NCBI RefSeq assembly: GCF_000417875.1
Contig: NW_006920871.1
Span: 479,239-543,238 of the forward strand
DNA length: 64,000 bases
Reading direction: 5' to 3'
From: Pseudozyma flocculosa PF-1
Taxonomy: Eukaryota; Basidiomycota; Ustilaginomycetes; Ustilaginales; Ustilaginaceae
Position 1 is the first letter of the stretch, and each line of letters opens with the position of its first letter. The translations under genes and the position numbers were made by a program. Below, piece by piece: positions 32,512 through 44,950 of the stretch. Below the pieces are notes generated by a model that saw only the letters and a program-made list of their open reading frames with translations, searched no databases and had not been told where the DNA came from.

Positions 32512-34703
32512 CTAGAAGAACTCGCGATCCGTGACGCAGCCCTCGCTGGCGTTCTGGACGTCGCGTGCAAACTTGTACAGCCAGCCGCGCTTGACCTTGA
32601 TCGTCTTGCCCTTCTTGGTCTGCTCCCATTCCTTTCTCCGGCTGGCCAGCTCGGCCTCGTCGACCTGCAGGTTGATCTCGCGCGTGGCGGCGTCAATCGT
32701 AATCTTGTCGCCGTCGCGCACCAGCGCAATCGGTCCACCCTCGGCCGCCTCGGGGACGACGTGTCCCGTACAGAAGCCGTGCGAGGCCCCAGAGAAGCGT
32801 CCGTCGGTGATGAGCGCCACCGTCTTGCCCAGCCCGGCTCCCATGATGGCCGCCGTGGGGCCGAGCATCTCCGGCATGCCCGGTCCTCCCTTTGGCCCGA
32901 CGTAGCGGATCACCACGACCGAGCCGTGCGTGATGTGGCCGTTGGCGATGCTGTCGACGATGCCCTCCTCGCCGTCAAAGACCTTGGCCACACCCTCAAA
33001 CTGCAGGCCCTCCTTGCCCGTCAGCTTGCTCACCGCTCCACCGGGACACAGCGAGCCGCGCATGATGGTGAGGTGGCCCGTGGGCTTGAGCGGTCGCTCG
33101 ATGGGGTGGATGATGTCCTGCGTCTCAAAGTCGAGCGGCTCGACGTCGGCCAGGTTCTCGCGCATCGTCTTGCCCGTGACCGTCATGACGTCGCCGTGGA
33201 GCAGGTCGGTGTGGTCGAGCAGGTACTTGAGCACGCGCGGGATGCCTCCGATCTTGTGCAGGTCCTCCATAAAGTAGCGTCCCGACGGCTTGAGGTCGGC
33301 GAGGAAGGGCGTCTTGTCTCCGATCCTCTGGAAGTCGTCGATGGTCAGGTCAATGTCTCCCGCCCGCGCGACGGCGATGAGGTGGAGCACGGCGTTGGTC
33401 GAGCCGCCGAGGATGTGCGTGACGGTGATGGCATTCTCAAACGCCTCCTTGGTCATGATGTCGCGCGGCTTGAGGTCGAGCGCGAGCAGGTTCTTGATCG
33501 CCTCTCCGACGCGCAGGCACTCCTGGATCTTCTCCGGGTACACGGCGGGCGTGCTCGAGGTGAGCGGCAGACCCATGCCCATGACCTCGATCGCCGTCGA
33601 GAGCGTGTTGGCGGTGTACATGCCGCCGCAGGCGCCGGGGCCGGGGCACGAGTTGCGGATAATGTCGACGCGCTCCTCGGCAGTGATCTTGCCCGCTGCG
33701 TAGGCTCCCGAAGCCTCGAAGTTGTCGGCGACGTTGCAGCTGTCTCCCTTCTTGCGGCCCATGCCGGGGATGTCCATGTTGTGCGTTCCAGGCTGGATCG
33801 TGCCGCCGTAGACGATGATCGATGGGCGGTTGTGTCGCATGCAGGCAATCATGCAGCCGGGCATGTTCTGTGCGAGGGGCGGCGGGCGCCAAAAGACGTT
33901 ACGCTCCAGTCAGCCTCGCTATTCTTCCCCGCTCTTCAGGCCGACCGGTCTCCGCTGGCTCACCTTATCACAGCCGGGGATCGAGACGTTGGCGTCGTGG
34001 TACTGTGCCATGGTGATGGTCTCGATCGAATCGGCGATGAGCTCTCGCGAGGGCAGCGAGTAGTTCATGCCTATTGACGCACGGGAAAGAGGACAGAGCG
34101 ATGATCGGCGTCAGGGGGACGATCTGCAGCACGCGGCCGTTGCAATGCCCAGGGATCCACTCACCAGGCCCGCCCATGGTGATGGCGTCCGAGACACCGA
34201 CAGTGTTGTTCTGCAGACCGACCAGGCCGGCGGCCTCGCAACCCTCCTTGATCTTCTTTCCAAACTCGAGCAGGTGGCTGCAGGCACGATGGAACGGAAG
34301 GGAGAGTGGCGACTGTCAGCAAGGACTGGCTTTTCCCCAATTTCGTCTTCGACGATGCGAACGGTCGAATCGGGGGTGCTCACGTGTTGCAAGGGTTGCC
34401 CTCCCACCAGACCGATGAGACTGTGTCAGGATGGACGAGCGAAGAGGGAACCGAGATCAGCCTCGCCTTCTCCCCTCCGGCTTTAGTCGCGTTGGTGGTA
34501 CAGCCATGGCGCTACTCACTTCCGACCTGTGCCTTGTCAAAGTCGTCTACGGTGAGGCCGCAGGCGTGGAGCATCGACTGCGCACCGCCCTTGTCGACGC
34601 TCTGGGTGATGAAGGAGCTGATCTTGTTGAGCTTGGGCGCATCGCCGCTGGCGCCGTTCGAGGGCCGCGACGGCGTGCGGATCTCGACCTGACCGGGAGC
34701 CAT
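32512..34703 (-). CDS. ILV3: Dihydroxyacid dehydratase
   Basis: Five exons on the minus strand (about 34703-34520, 34420-34384, 34277-34166, an exon near 34070-33968, and from about 33870 to 32512) give roughly 598 residues. The three Fe-S cluster Cys regions are present: GNPCNTHL, IPGCDKNMPGC (split by the last intron) and [14 protein letters not shown]. The [10 protein letters not shown] block and the C-terminal [19 protein letters not shown] motif confirm the enzyme. It makes the 2-keto acid precursors of valine and isoleucine and normally works in the mitochondrial matrix. The N-terminus ([20 protein letters not shown]) is short and not strongly amphipathic, and no ATG occurs in the bases just upstream, so the usual presequence is not evident. 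Aconitase, another Fe-S dehydratase, is the next gene on the same strand. Confidence 0.93.
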
Positions 34704-36055
34704 GGCGGAGGTTGTTGAGGAGTGGAGCGGCCGGGAGGTGAAGGAGGTTGTCCGAGGCCGGTGGTAGAAGTTGCTGAATCCTCGTGGAGAGAGAGCGTCG
34801 CACGAGCAGTGAAGGGAGCGAGCAGGATGTCGAGGACAGGGGGCGAGAGTTTTGGGGAGTAGGTGGGTCCAAAGGAGAAGAGGAGAAGAAGAGGAGGCCT
34901 AGGCTTATGTAGGTAGTGCGGAAGAGGGATGCTGCCTGCAGGAGTGGATAGTAGTGTGGCCCTGAGCGGCGAGCTGGCGTCTAGAGACGAGCGGGGGGAC
35001 AGGTTGGGGATACCGGACAGAAGACAGCGTGGGGGATGGAGGGATGGAGCAGGCAGGCCGCCCGGCGGACGGGCAGGCGGGGACACCAAGGGGCAACGAG
35101 GACGGTTGGGGGCGGCAGTCGAGCGCAGCGGGGCAGAAAGTCGCCGGTCGTCCGAGTGCGGGGAAGAGCCCTCGCTGGCCGCCCGCCCGCCTGCCTGCCT
35201 GGCTCCCGGGCCAACCAGCAAAGCAGCGAGGCCTGCCTGCCAGCCTTTGATCCTCGGTCGCCCTCGCCCTCGCCCTCGGAATCGACCCGCTCTGTACGTG
35301 GGTGCTGCTGATTAACGGTCCCTTGCTGCAAGACAGATAGACCGACGACGCCTCGATGGTAGTGAGCCTTTTGTTTGCGCGTGCCGTCGAGCTTGGTCCG
35401 GCACGCACTACTCAGGCGCCAGGCAGGAGGGGAGCTACAAAGGCTGATGTTTGAGCGTGGCGACGGCACGAATAGCGGTAGCCGCTCATTTGACCGAGCA
35501 AGGCCAGCCAGCCAATCCCAGCTGGCCGGTTTGAGCATCGCCTTCCCCCACGCCGAGGGCATCCCACCGGCCGGCCCGACTCTTCGGCTGGCCTTCTTTC
35601 CCTCTATTTTGCGGCTCCCAACCTTCGCCATCGGGGCGGGCGCTCGGGCCGTCGGGCGCAGGACACAGGCAGCGTCTTCCCTGCACGCCATCGGGGCCAG
35701 ACAGGCTTCGGGTTCACGTCGTTCCGCATTCGAGACGCACCGACCAGGCAGACACGGTCGGGCTAGTTTAGGCTAGGCGAGCCCCGAGCCCAAGCCCAAG
35801 CCCAGGTTGGCACGGCACAACTGGGCACGGCACCACGGCGGCGGGCGCAGCAGAGAAGTGGATATCAAAGGGATGCGCGCGGGCGGTTTTTCGCTTTTCG
35901 TCAGAATGCTTCGTCACGCCGGGACATATCTACAGCGAGTCCCCGGTCAAACTGGTGGTGTACAGAAGGAGAGGGGGGGCGCGCGAGAGGAAAGGGATCG
36001 GAACGGGGTTGAGGGAAGGGGGAGTGGAAAGGGGGAAGGGGGGGCTGCACGATCC
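34704..36055. other. Intergenic: ILV3 promoter and ACO1 3' flank
   Basis: 1.35 kb without a supported gene. The ILV3 leader is pyrimidine-rich on the minus strand. Many GCCTGCCTGCC and CCAGGC runs occur around 35060-35240 and 35500-35800. Confidence 0.5.
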
Positions 36056-38959
36056 TCATGCAGAGACGCCGCGCTTCTTGGCCTCGGCGGCCATGAGGTT
36101 GAGCGCCGAGCCGGCCTTGAACCAGCCAATCTGGTTCTCGTTGTACGAGTGGGTCAGCGGGATCTCGTCCTTGCTGCCGTCCTTGTGCTTGGCCACCAGC
36201 GTGATGATGCTGCCGGGGGCAAACTCGGTGACGCCAACAAGGTCGACCAGGTCGTCGCCGCGCACCTTGTCGTAGTCGGCCGGGTTCTGGAACTCGAGGG
36301 CGAGCAGGCCCTGCTTCTTGAGGTTGGTGTTGTGGATACGGGCAAAGCTGCGAACGATGACAGCGCAGCCGCCGAGGTAACGGGGCTCGAGGGCGGCGTG
36401 CTCACGCGAGGAGCCCTCACCGTAGTTCTCGTCGCCGATGACAACCCACGGCTTGCCCTGGTCGCGGTACGAGATGGCGGTAGCCGGGACCGGGCCCCAC
36501 TCGCCCGAGAAGACATTCTGGACCTCGTTGGCCTTGCCGTTGACCTCGTTGATGGCGCCAATCAGGCAGTTGTTGGAGATGTTCTGCAGGTGGCCACGGT
36601 ACTTGAGCCACGGGCCACCGGCCGAGATGTGGTCAGTGGTGCACTTGCCCTTGGCCTTGATCAGGACGGGGCAGTCGGTGGGGTTCTTGCCGTCCCACGG
36701 CTTGAAGGGCTCCAGCTTCTGCAGGCGGTCCGACTTGGGGTCGACGGCGACCTCGATCGAGGCGCGGTCCTCCGGGGGAGCCTGGAACGTGTTCTCGCCA
36801 GCGTCGTAGCCGCGAGGGGGCAGCTCCTTGCCAGAGGGGTCCGAAAACTTGAACTCTTTGCCGTCGGCGCCCTTGAGCGAGTCGGTGAGCGGGTTGAAGG
36901 TGAGGCGACCGGCAAAGGCCATGGCGGTGACAAGGTCGGGCGAGGCGACAAAGGCGTGGGTGGCCGGGTTGGCGTCGTTACGGCCGGTGAAGTTGCGGTT
37001 GTACGACGTGATGATCGAGTTCTTCTCGCCCTTGGGCACGTCGGTTCGGTCCCACTGACCGATGCAGGGGCCGCAGGCGTTGGCGAGGACCATGCCGCCG
37101 GCGTTCTCGAGCGTCTCCATGATGCCGTCGCGCTGGATGGTGGCGCGGATCTGCTCGGAACCGGGGGTGATGGTGAACTTGGCCTTGGTCTTGAGGCCGT
37201 GGGCGAGGGCCTCCTCGGCGATCGAGGCCGAGCGGCTCATGTCCTCGTACGACGAGTTGGTGCACGAGCCGATCAGCGAGACCTTGAGCTCCTCGGGCCA
37301 GTCGTTCTTCTTGACCTCCTCGGCAAACTTGGAGATGGGGGTGGCAAGGTCAGGGGTAAAGGGGCCGTTGATGTGGGGCTCGAGCTCGCTGAGGTTGATC
37401 TCGAGGTGCGAGTCGTACTCGGCGCCCTGGTCGGGCAGCAGGTTCTTCTGGAAGCCCTTGGCCAGGTCGGCAATGTCGGCACGCTTGGTGGCGCGCAGGT
37501 AGTCGCCCATGCGCTCGTTGTAGGGGAAGACGGAGGTGGTGGCACCAATCTCGGCACCCATGTTGCAGATGGTGGCCATACCCGTGCACGAGAGCGACTC
37601 GACACCGGGTCCCTTGTACTCGATGATGGCACCGGTACCGCCCTTGACGGTGAGCTCGCCGGCCACCTTGAGGATAATGTCCTTGGGCGTCGTCCAGCCG
37701 CTCATCTTGCCCTTGAGCTCGACACCAATGACCTTGGGGCACTTGAGCTCCCAGGGAATGTTGGCCATGACGTCGACGGCGTCGGCTCCTCCGACACCGC
37801 AGGCAACCATGCCGAGACCACCGGCGTTGGGGGTGTGCGAGTCGGTGCCAATCATCATACCACCGGGGAAGGCGTAGTTCTCGAGGATGATCTGGTGAAT
37901 GATGCCGGAGCCGGGCTTCCAGAAGCCGAGGCCGTACTTGGCGGTGCAGGTGGCGAGGAAGTCGTAGACCTCCTTGTTGATGTCAATGGCGCGGGCAAGG
38001 TCCTTGGCGCCTCCGATCTGGGCCTCGATCAGGTGGTCGCAGTGCACAGTCGAGGGGACGGCGACCGTGGGGAGGCCGGCCGACATGAACTGGAGCAGGG
38101 CCATCTGGGCGGTGGCGTCCTGGCACGCAACTCGCTGTGTGAGGCAAGCGCAGGAGAGGAAGCGGGCGTAGCGAAAGAGGAAGTGGAAGGGGGTTCATGG
38201 AGAGTCAGTGGCCTGTCGGTCGTGGAAATAGCGCCCTCGCATTCGAATGACATGGGAGGCCAGAGCCGGTCGACGAGACGGTACTCACGTCGGGTCGGAG
38301 CTTGAGGTACGAGTTGCCACGGCTGATCTCCTGAGTCTCGGGCTGGTCAAGGTGTCCGTAGACGATCTTCTCAGCAAGAGTCAGGGGCTGGTTGAGCCTG
38401 CAGGAGCGGGCGTGAAAAGCAGACAGTGCGAGGGAGGGAACCAGGTCAGCGGTCTGTTCAGAGGCTCGCGCTTGGTGAAGCGGATCCCGCTCTGTGCTCC
38501 TGTGTGGCAAGAAGGCAAGTAGGCCCGCCCTACGTGCGGATGCCATACCGGCGCACCGAGCTGGTAGCGGACGGAGGCCGGCGAGCAGCGAGGAAGGTCC
38601 TGAGCCACGAGCGGCCGAGCGCCACTGCTGCCACTGGAGGTTTTTCCCGTCTCCCCTCGCGCGCCACTGCCTCCCAAGAAGCTGTGCAGTTCCGCACTCA
38701 AGCGCCGCTGAGCTTGCTTCGCGGCTCTCGAAACCAGCGACACTCACCTGGAGCGGACGACCTTGAGGTTGTCGTCGATGCGCTTGTAGTTGACGTAGTA
38801 GCCCTTGCCCTTCTCGAGGGGGCTCATGTCGACCTTCTTGTCAAAGAGGGCGGCGTTGATCTCGGCAGCCTCCTCTGCGACGGTGGCGTAGCCACGCGCG
38901 AGGGGCGCCTTGGTGGCCGCACGGAGCGACGAGGATCGCAGGGCACGGAGAGACAGCAT
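36056..38959 (-). CDS. ACO1: Aconitate hydratase, mitochondrial
   Basis: Three exons (38959-38748, 38397-38289, 38134-36056) give 799 residues in one frame, the usual size. The first 25 residues ([20 protein letters not shown]...) form an Arg/Ser-rich mitochondrial presequence. Conserved blocks include [32 protein letters not shown], the cluster Cys in [11 protein letters not shown] and [31 protein letters not shown] and the C-terminal [18 protein letters not shown]. The enzyme converts citrate to isocitrate in the TCA cycle using a 4Fe-4S cluster; the yeast form also binds mitochondrial DNA. Introns are confined to the 5' third. A very long plus-strand frame opposite this gene is a shadow of its biased codons. 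Confidence 0.97.
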
Positions 38960-40923
38960 GATGGCGGCGAGCTATTCTCTCTTCCTGCAGCGGAGTGCAC
39001 GGAGACGATGAGAACAGGTGAGGGAGGAAGATGGCGGGAGGGGTGGGGATGCAAAAGAGCAACGGGGGGTGGTGGTGGAAGAGAGAGGGGAGGAAAGAGG
39101 GGGCGACGAGCGGCGGAAGATGAATGATATCAGAGAGGGCCAGCAGGGTAGGGGATCGCACAGGCAGGGCCGAAGCGGGTTGGCGGCTGGCGGCTGGAGC
39201 TATCCGGGGTTTGGCCTCGGGCAGTGGCCAGCGCAGATCGAGAAAAAGCTTGCCTGCCCGTCCGCCCATCCCTCCGATCCGCTGGCGCGCGGCCCGCCTG
39301 CACGTCCAGGCCGCGGGCGACGGTCGACGTCGACCGCCTCGACGACCAACAACCCAGGCAATTTGGTTGGCTGGCTGGCGCCGTACGCACCTGCCTGCCT
39401 GCCTGCCTGCTGGGTCTTTCGGTTCGGCTGGCCGGCCACCCTTTCACGCCGGAGCAAGCCGTCGCCAGGTCTCGCCCTCCCATTTCAACCTTTCTGTGGC
39501 CGTTTCAATTGGCGCAATACAAAACCCTGCGCGCCCAGCTTAATGCCACCGGGCAAATCGGTCCAGTCAGCTCGCGATGGCCACGGCTGTCTCGAGAACC
39601 GGCGCAGCAGGCCAAGCCAAGCCCAGCCAGCTCGGCCGCCTGTCCTACCGAAGCCTGGCCTTGCCCTTTCCCCACACCTTGGCAGCAGGCCTAGGTCGGC
39701 CGGATCGCTCGTTTGGTCGCCCAGTACTCAGAGCACGACGGCCTACTACTCCAGCTTTCAATGGGCCAGCGACCAGCCTGTGCCCTACTGTACATACAGG
39801 CTGCCTCGGCGTGGGACAACCACAGGGAAGACGCGCAGAGGTTGCGTCGAGTTAAGGAAGAACAGCAGACTCCCTGCTGGACGGCAAGGCGCAACAACCA
39901 CCACAGAGACGAGCAGGGTCCCGGCCAAGAAGATCTGCTTGGCCAGCAAGCCGGCGTGGAAAAGCCGTCAGCGCCGCGAGGTGAGGCTGCGGCCAATCAG
40001 CGCGCAGCCATCTCGAAGCTCGCGTCTGGCAAGGGCGTCGGTCGTCTGCGCGCATCCACGCCCGCTTGGCCGCCTCGTCCGCTGTCGTCGTCCGATCCAA
40101 CCCGAAATTTGGGAGGCACTTCGGAGCCGGAGACTGGCCGATTGAGGTTGGAATCGGGACGGCCTCAGCCGATAGAGTCGAAAGGGTGGGTCAGCCGCCG
40201 GGGTGCTATCGACAGCGACCCCTGCTGGCCTCTGGGTCGCAAGGCGATGAGCACCGACGTACACTCTTCTGTGAGACCATCACGCTCCTCCAGGCGCGCG
40301 CGGCCACGATGGAGCAAGCTAGGTGCGGCTGGGACCCTTGACCCTCCTCCTGGCTGGGCGGCGGCGCTGACCGATGGCGTGCCAGGCCACCCAGTCAGGC
40401 AGGCCAGGCCGCGAGTGATCTGGCTGAGCGCGCTCGAATCATCCGGACCCGAAGGCACCGGCTGCCTCGCCTCAGGCGGCCGGTTGGGCTGAGCTAAGGG
40501 CAGCGCCCGAAATCCCGGTTTTCGGGATGGCCTCGTCAGCAGGCGTGGAATTGGCTGAAGCAAGCAGAGAGGAGCCCAGCCACCGGCAGCAGCCACTCAA
40601 CCGCGCCGCCTGGTATCGGTGGCTCACGACTCGAGATCGACCCACATCGCTCACCACCACCACAACCACCCGCCCCTCGACCTACAGCTATCCTCGCCTA
40701 CTCCGGCAGATTATCTCTTCGGGCTCGCTCTTCCGCCCGCAGACCCCTCCTTCATTGCTGCTCAAGCAGCTTCAGCGGCGTTCATCTCTGCGGCGCTTCT
40801 GACGAGGGTCTCTCGAGCCATCTTTGTGCCAAACGCGCGACCGCCACCTGGCTTCCGCCTGCCCTCGAGCGTTGCGTTTCGCTGCCGCGCAATCACCCTC
40901 TCCATCTCCTGCTTGCAACGCTC
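38960..40923. promoter_or_regulatory. Divergent region between ACO1 and the m-AAA protease gene
   Basis: About 2 kb between two divergent start codons of nuclear genes for mitochondrial proteins. It is rich in CAGCCAGGC and GCCTGCC runs (for example 39390-39412). Several frames are open here but none has a family feature. The last 300 bases before 40924 are C/T-rich, as expected for a leader. Confidence 0.45.
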
Positions 40924-43485
40924 ATGTTGCGCTCCTTTGCGGCCCGCTCGGGCTCGCGCCTCGGCGCCCTATCGGCATCGTCGGTCGCCTCCACCTCGCG
41001 GAGCGGTCTCTGTCAGGCATCAGCTTCTCGCACTCTCACCCAGCTTTCACGGTCGCGAGCTCCCCATCCTGCATCGCGCACCGCTCTCCAGTCTGCACTG
41101 TCGACCTCTTTGACGAGAAGCAGCGCACGCCTCTACGCCACCGAGTCGGACAAGGACTCCAAGCAGCCAGAGAAGAAGGACAGCAAGGATGCCGAGAAGA
41201 AGGACGAGGACGATACCAAGGAGCGGCTAGAGAAGGAGATCAACAAGGGACTCGAGGACGCGAAGAAGGGCCTGCCCGAGAGCCTCAAGGAGTTCTTCGA
41301 CAGCGGCAACCAGAAGCCGCCAGCTTCGGACAAGAAGAAGGCGAGCGCGGACGCCGAGGAGTCCGGCGATGGCGAAAAGAAGCCGAAGAAGAAGTCCGGC
41401 AGCGGAGCACAGGGCGGCGCCGGCGGGCCCCAGGGCCAGTACACCGAGATTCGCATCAACGCCAACACCATCCTCGCCACTCTCGTCTCGACCTACCTCA
41501 TCTACCGCCTCACGTCGCCCGAAACTCCCAGCCGAGAGATTACGTGGCAGGAGTTCCGCACCGCCTTCCTTGACAAGGGCCTCGTCGATCGCCTCGTGGT
41601 CGTCAACCGCAGCAAGGTCAAGGTGTACCTTCATTCGAACGCGACCGGCTCGATGTACCCCTCTTCGAGCCGCGAGAGCGGCAGCGCCGCCACCGCTGGC
41701 GGTCAGAGCCACTACTGGTTCAGCGTCGGCTCCGTCGAGGCGTTTGAGCGCAAGCTCGATGACGCCCAGCGCGAGCTCGAGATCCCCGCCAGCGAGCGCA
41801 TCCCCGTCGCCTACCACGAGGAGATCTCGACGGGCTCGACGCTGCTCCACTTCGCCCCGACGCTCCTCATCGCTGGTCTCCTGTTCTGGATGACGCGGCG
41901 GGCGGCAGGCGGCGGAATGGGTGGTGGCGGCGGCGGCGGACCCGGTGGCATCTTCGGCATCGGCAAATCGCGCGCCAAGATGTTCAACCAGGAGACCGAG
42001 GTCAAGACCAAGTTCCGCGACGTCGCCGGCATGGACGAGGCCAAGGAGGAGATCATGGAGTTTGTCAACTTCCTCAAGAAGCCCGAGAAGTACGAGAAGC
42101 TCGGCGCCAAGATCCCACGCGGTGCCATCCTCAGCGGCCCGCCGGGTACCGGTAAGACGCTGCTGGCCAAGGCCACTGCTGGCGAGGCCGGCGTGCCCTT
42201 CCTCAGTGTCTCCGGCTCCGAGTTTGTCGAGATGTTCGTCGGAGTCGGACCCTCGCGTGTGCGTGACATGTTTGCCAACGCGAAGAAGCACGCGCCGTGC
42301 ATCATCTTTGTCGACGAGATCGACGCCATCGGCAAGGCGCGTGGCAAGGGCGGCAACTTTGGCGGCAACGATGAGCGCGAGAGCACCCTCAATGAGCTCC
42401 TCGTCCAGATGGACGGCTTCGGCACCGAGGAGCACGTCGTCGTCCTCGCCGGTACCAACCGACCGGACGTGCTCGACCCTGCGCTGATGCGGCCCGGACG
42501 TTTCGACCGGCACATTGCCATCGACCGGCCCGACATCTCCGGCCGCAAGGACATCTTCAAGGTGCACCTGCGCCCGCTGACGCTGCACTCGTCGACTAAC
42601 CTCGACCTGCTGGCCGAGAAGCTGTCGACGCTGACGCCCGGCTTCAGCGGCGCCGATGTCGCCAACGTCTGCAACGAGGCGGCGCTCATCGCGGCGCGCG
42701 GCGGCGCCGAGGCCATCGAGGAGCACCACTTCGACCAGGCCATCGAGAGGGTCATTGCCGGCCTCGAGCGCAAGAGCCGTGTGCTGAGCCCCGAGGAGAA
42801 GAAGACGGTGGCCTACCACGAGGCGGGCCACGCCGTCTGCGGCTGGTTCCTCGAGCACGCCGACCCTCTGCTCAAGGTCTCGATCATCCCGCGCGGCGTC
42901 GGCGCGCTCGGATACGCCCAGTACCTGCCCAAGGAGCGCTACCTCTTCTCGACCGAGCAGCTCATTGACCGCATGTGCATGACGCTCGGCGGCCGCGTCT
43001 CCGAGGAGATCTTCTTCACCACCATCACCACGGGCGCTCAGGACGACCTGTCCAAGATTACGCGGATGGCGTTTGAGATCTGCGCCTCGTACGGCATGAA
43101 CAAGGAGCTCGGGCCGATCTCGTACCGCACCGAGCAGGAGAGCATGCACAAGCCCTACTCGGAGAGGACGGGCGAGATGCTCGACTCCGAGGTGCGCAAG
43201 ATGGTCGCCGAGGCGCACCGCCGCACCACCGACCTCCTCACCAAGCACCGCGCCGACGTTGAAAAGGTGGCGCAGCTCCTCCTCGAGCGTGAGGTCATCA
43301 CGCGCGAGGACATGCGCAACCTGCTGGGCGTCCGCCCCTTCAAGGGCGCCGACGAGGCCGACCAGTACCTCGACAAGAAGGGCAAGCTGCTGCGCAAGGG
43401 CGAGAACAGCGCGCCGCCGCCGCCGCCCGAGGACTTTGGCCAGCCCGAGCTGGCGGCCAAGGGGCAGGAGCCTCCGCAGGCGTAG
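40924..43485 (+). CDS. Mitochondrial m-AAA protease subunit (Afg3/Yta12 type)
   Basis: A single exon of 853 residues. An Arg/Ser-rich mitochondrial presequence covers the first 70 residues, followed by a Lys/Glu/Asp-rich linker. Two membrane segments are visible: [17 protein letters not shown] near 180 and [17 protein letters not shown] near 305, separated by the intermembrane-space domain. The AAA domain has Walker A GPPGTGKT at about 405, Walker [12 protein letters not shown] and the second region of homology RPGRFDRHI. The zinc protease motif HEAGH is near 632. It extracts and degrades inner-membrane proteins from the matrix side. Afg3 (Yta10) and Yta12 are paralogs that form a hetero-complex; the sequence reads slightly more like Afg3, but I leave the symbol open. 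Confidence 0.93.
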   Translation: MLRSFAARSGSRLGALSASSVASTSRSGLCQASASRTLTQLSRSRAPHPASRTALQSALSTSLTRSSARLYATESDKDSKQPEKKDSKDAEKKDEDDTKERLEKEINKGLEDAKKGLPESLKEFFDSGNQKPPASDKKKASADAEESGDGEKKPKKKSGSGAQGGAGGPQGQYTEIRINANTILATLVSTYLIYRLTSPETPSREITWQEFRTAFLDKGLVDRLVVVNRSKVKVYLHSNATGSMYPSSSRESGSAATAGGQSHYWFSVGSVEAFERKLDDAQRELEIPASERIPVAYHEEISTGSTLLHFAPTLLIAGLLFWMTRRAAGGGMGGGGGGGPGGIFGIGKSRAKMFNQETEVKTKFRDVAGMDEAKEEIMEFVNFLKKPEKYEKLGAKIPRGAILSGPPGTGKTLLAKATAGEAGVPFLSVSGSEFVEMFVGVGPSRVRDMFANAKKHAPCIIFVDEIDAIGKARGKGGNFGGNDERESTLNELLVQMDGFGTEEHVVVLAGTNRPDVLDPALMRPGRFDRHIAIDRPDISGRKDIFKVHLRPLTLHSSTNLDLLAEKLSTLTPGFSGADVANVCNEAALIAARGGAEAIEEHHFDQAIERVIAGLERKSRVLSPEEKKTVAYHEAGHAVCGWFLEHADPLLKVSIIPRGVGALGYAQYLPKERYLFSTEQLIDRMCMTLGGRVSEEIFFTTITTGAQDDLSKITRMAFEICASYGMNKELGPISYRTEQESMHKPYSERTGEMLDSEVRKMVAEAHRRTTDLLTKHRADVEKVAQLLLEREVITREDMRNLLGVRPFKGADEADQYLDKKGKLLRKGENSAPPPPPEDFGQPELAAKGQEPPQA

Positions 43486-44049
43486 AAGGTTTCCCCCGCC
43501 CCTCTGCTCCCTCCCTCTCATCTCACTCCACCCCTCCTCCTCGTCTCTCTGCCTCCTCCCCTTAGTCGCTCGTTGGCAGCTTGGCAGCGCTGTTGTTTCC
43601 TGCCCGTAACGAAAACAGCATGGTAGACTCCCGTCGTTCTGTTGTCGTCGGCCCGCTCCAAGAAAAACATCCCATCTCATGCATGCGTGGTGCCCGTTGG
43701 CCGTGTGCGATCATGCGACCCGAGCTGGTCGGCGGGCAGGGACGGAGGAAAGTGGGCGCAGCGTGCTGGATCGACGATAGTGGCCGGCATCCTCCCGCGT
43801 TGTCGGGCCCCACGATGATGGCGGGCTCGGACAGAATCAGCCACGCAGCTGATCTGCGACGAGGACTGTGACGGCCGGCCAGCCATCTGATGTCGCGGCA
43901 TGGACCGGCTGGATCGGAGGCGATCGTCGTTCAGAGTTCGTGAATAGTGGTACAGCAGCCGGTGCGCTCGGGGTCGTTGAACGCCGAGCCTGGGCCACGG
44001 ATCGGGTCGAGAAGGCTGGGCGGCCAGGCATGGCGTGCGCAGGGACGGA
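43486..44049. other. Intergenic between convergent m-AAA protease and centrin genes
   Basis: About 0.56 kb holding two 3' UTRs. A pyrimidine-rich run follows the protease stop. No gene seen. Confidence 0.5.
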
Positions 44050-44950
44050 CTAGGAGTCGTCCATCATGATCTGGATGAATTCTTGCTCGTTGATCTCGCC
44101 GTCCTGGTCGAGGTCAAACTCGTCAATCATTGCTTGTCTATTCCCGGTCGATCGTCGTGCATTGAACGGATCGAGGTGAAACAGCAAGAGGGTAGGTAGG
44201 GAGGGTAGGCAGAGAACCTCTTGTCAGTGACGCTCGAAGAGATCAAAGGGAAGGACGGCCCGGACGCAGATCGACGCGATGGACGTACAGCTCATCGTCG
44301 TCGAGCGACTCGCCGAGTTCCTTTGCCACGCGCTTGAGGTTGCGCAGGCTGATCTTGCCCGTGCCGTCGTCGTCAAAGAGGGCAAATGCACGCCGGATCT
44401 CGTCCATCGGATCTCTTGATGCGATGCGTTCCGACACTGCAGGCGGGCGCGCAGGGGCAGGCGAGCAGGGCGCAAGGGCAACAGAAGAAAGGGAGCGGAG
44501 AAGAGAGGCAGGGAAGCGTCAGCAAGGCGGCCGGGGGCGTCGTCGAAGTCTTGCCGACCGGAGACAAAGCTCACTGATCTTGTTGAAGTCGTCCCACTCG
44601 ATGACGTTGGCGCCCGTCTTGTCGTGGTCTCGCAGCAGCTTGAGCACCTCTGCCTTTTTGAGGTCAAAGCCGAGCGCCCTCATTGCGACCTTGAGCTCGT
44701 GGTAGTCGATGGCGCCGTCTTTGTCGGTGTCGAAGAGCTCGAAGGCCTCCTTGATCTCCTGCCGCTGCTCGTCGGTCAGGTCGGCCGGCGTGTTGCCGAG
44801 GTGCGCGAGCCGCGAGGATCCACCTGCACCGCCGCCGCCGCCGTGGAGGTTGTGGTGGTGGTGCGACGACGAGGCGAGCGGTGTCCCGTTGGGCTGGGTG
44901 GTGACGGTACGCCGCGACTTGGACTTTGATGCGGGCGTGTAGAGCGACAT
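44050..44950 (-). CDS. CDC31: Centrin (Cdc31)
   Basis: Three exons (44950-44575, 44436-44289, 44137-44050) give 203 residues. Four EF-hands can be traced. Hand 1, [12 protein letters not shown], and hand 4, [12 protein letters not shown], look fully competent for calcium. Hand 2 ([12 protein letters not shown]) and hand 3 ([12 protein letters not shown]) are variant. The segment [20 protein letters not shown] and the ending [12 protein letters not shown] mark centrin rather than calmodulin. Centrin works at the spindle pole body and with nuclear-pore mRNA export and DNA repair complexes. The first 55 residues are a low-complexity extension with a His run and a Gly run, longer than in yeast Cdc31. 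The last intron uses a GTACGT donor. Confidence 0.93.

Noticed and set aside
35807..38305. Plus-strand frame of about 830 codons across aconitase
   Set aside because: A Gly/Val/Leu/Asp-rich shadow of the aconitase coding strand.
41227..43680. Minus-strand frame of about 800 codons across the m-AAA protease
   Set aside because: A codon-bias shadow; the plus strand carries all AAA and protease motifs.
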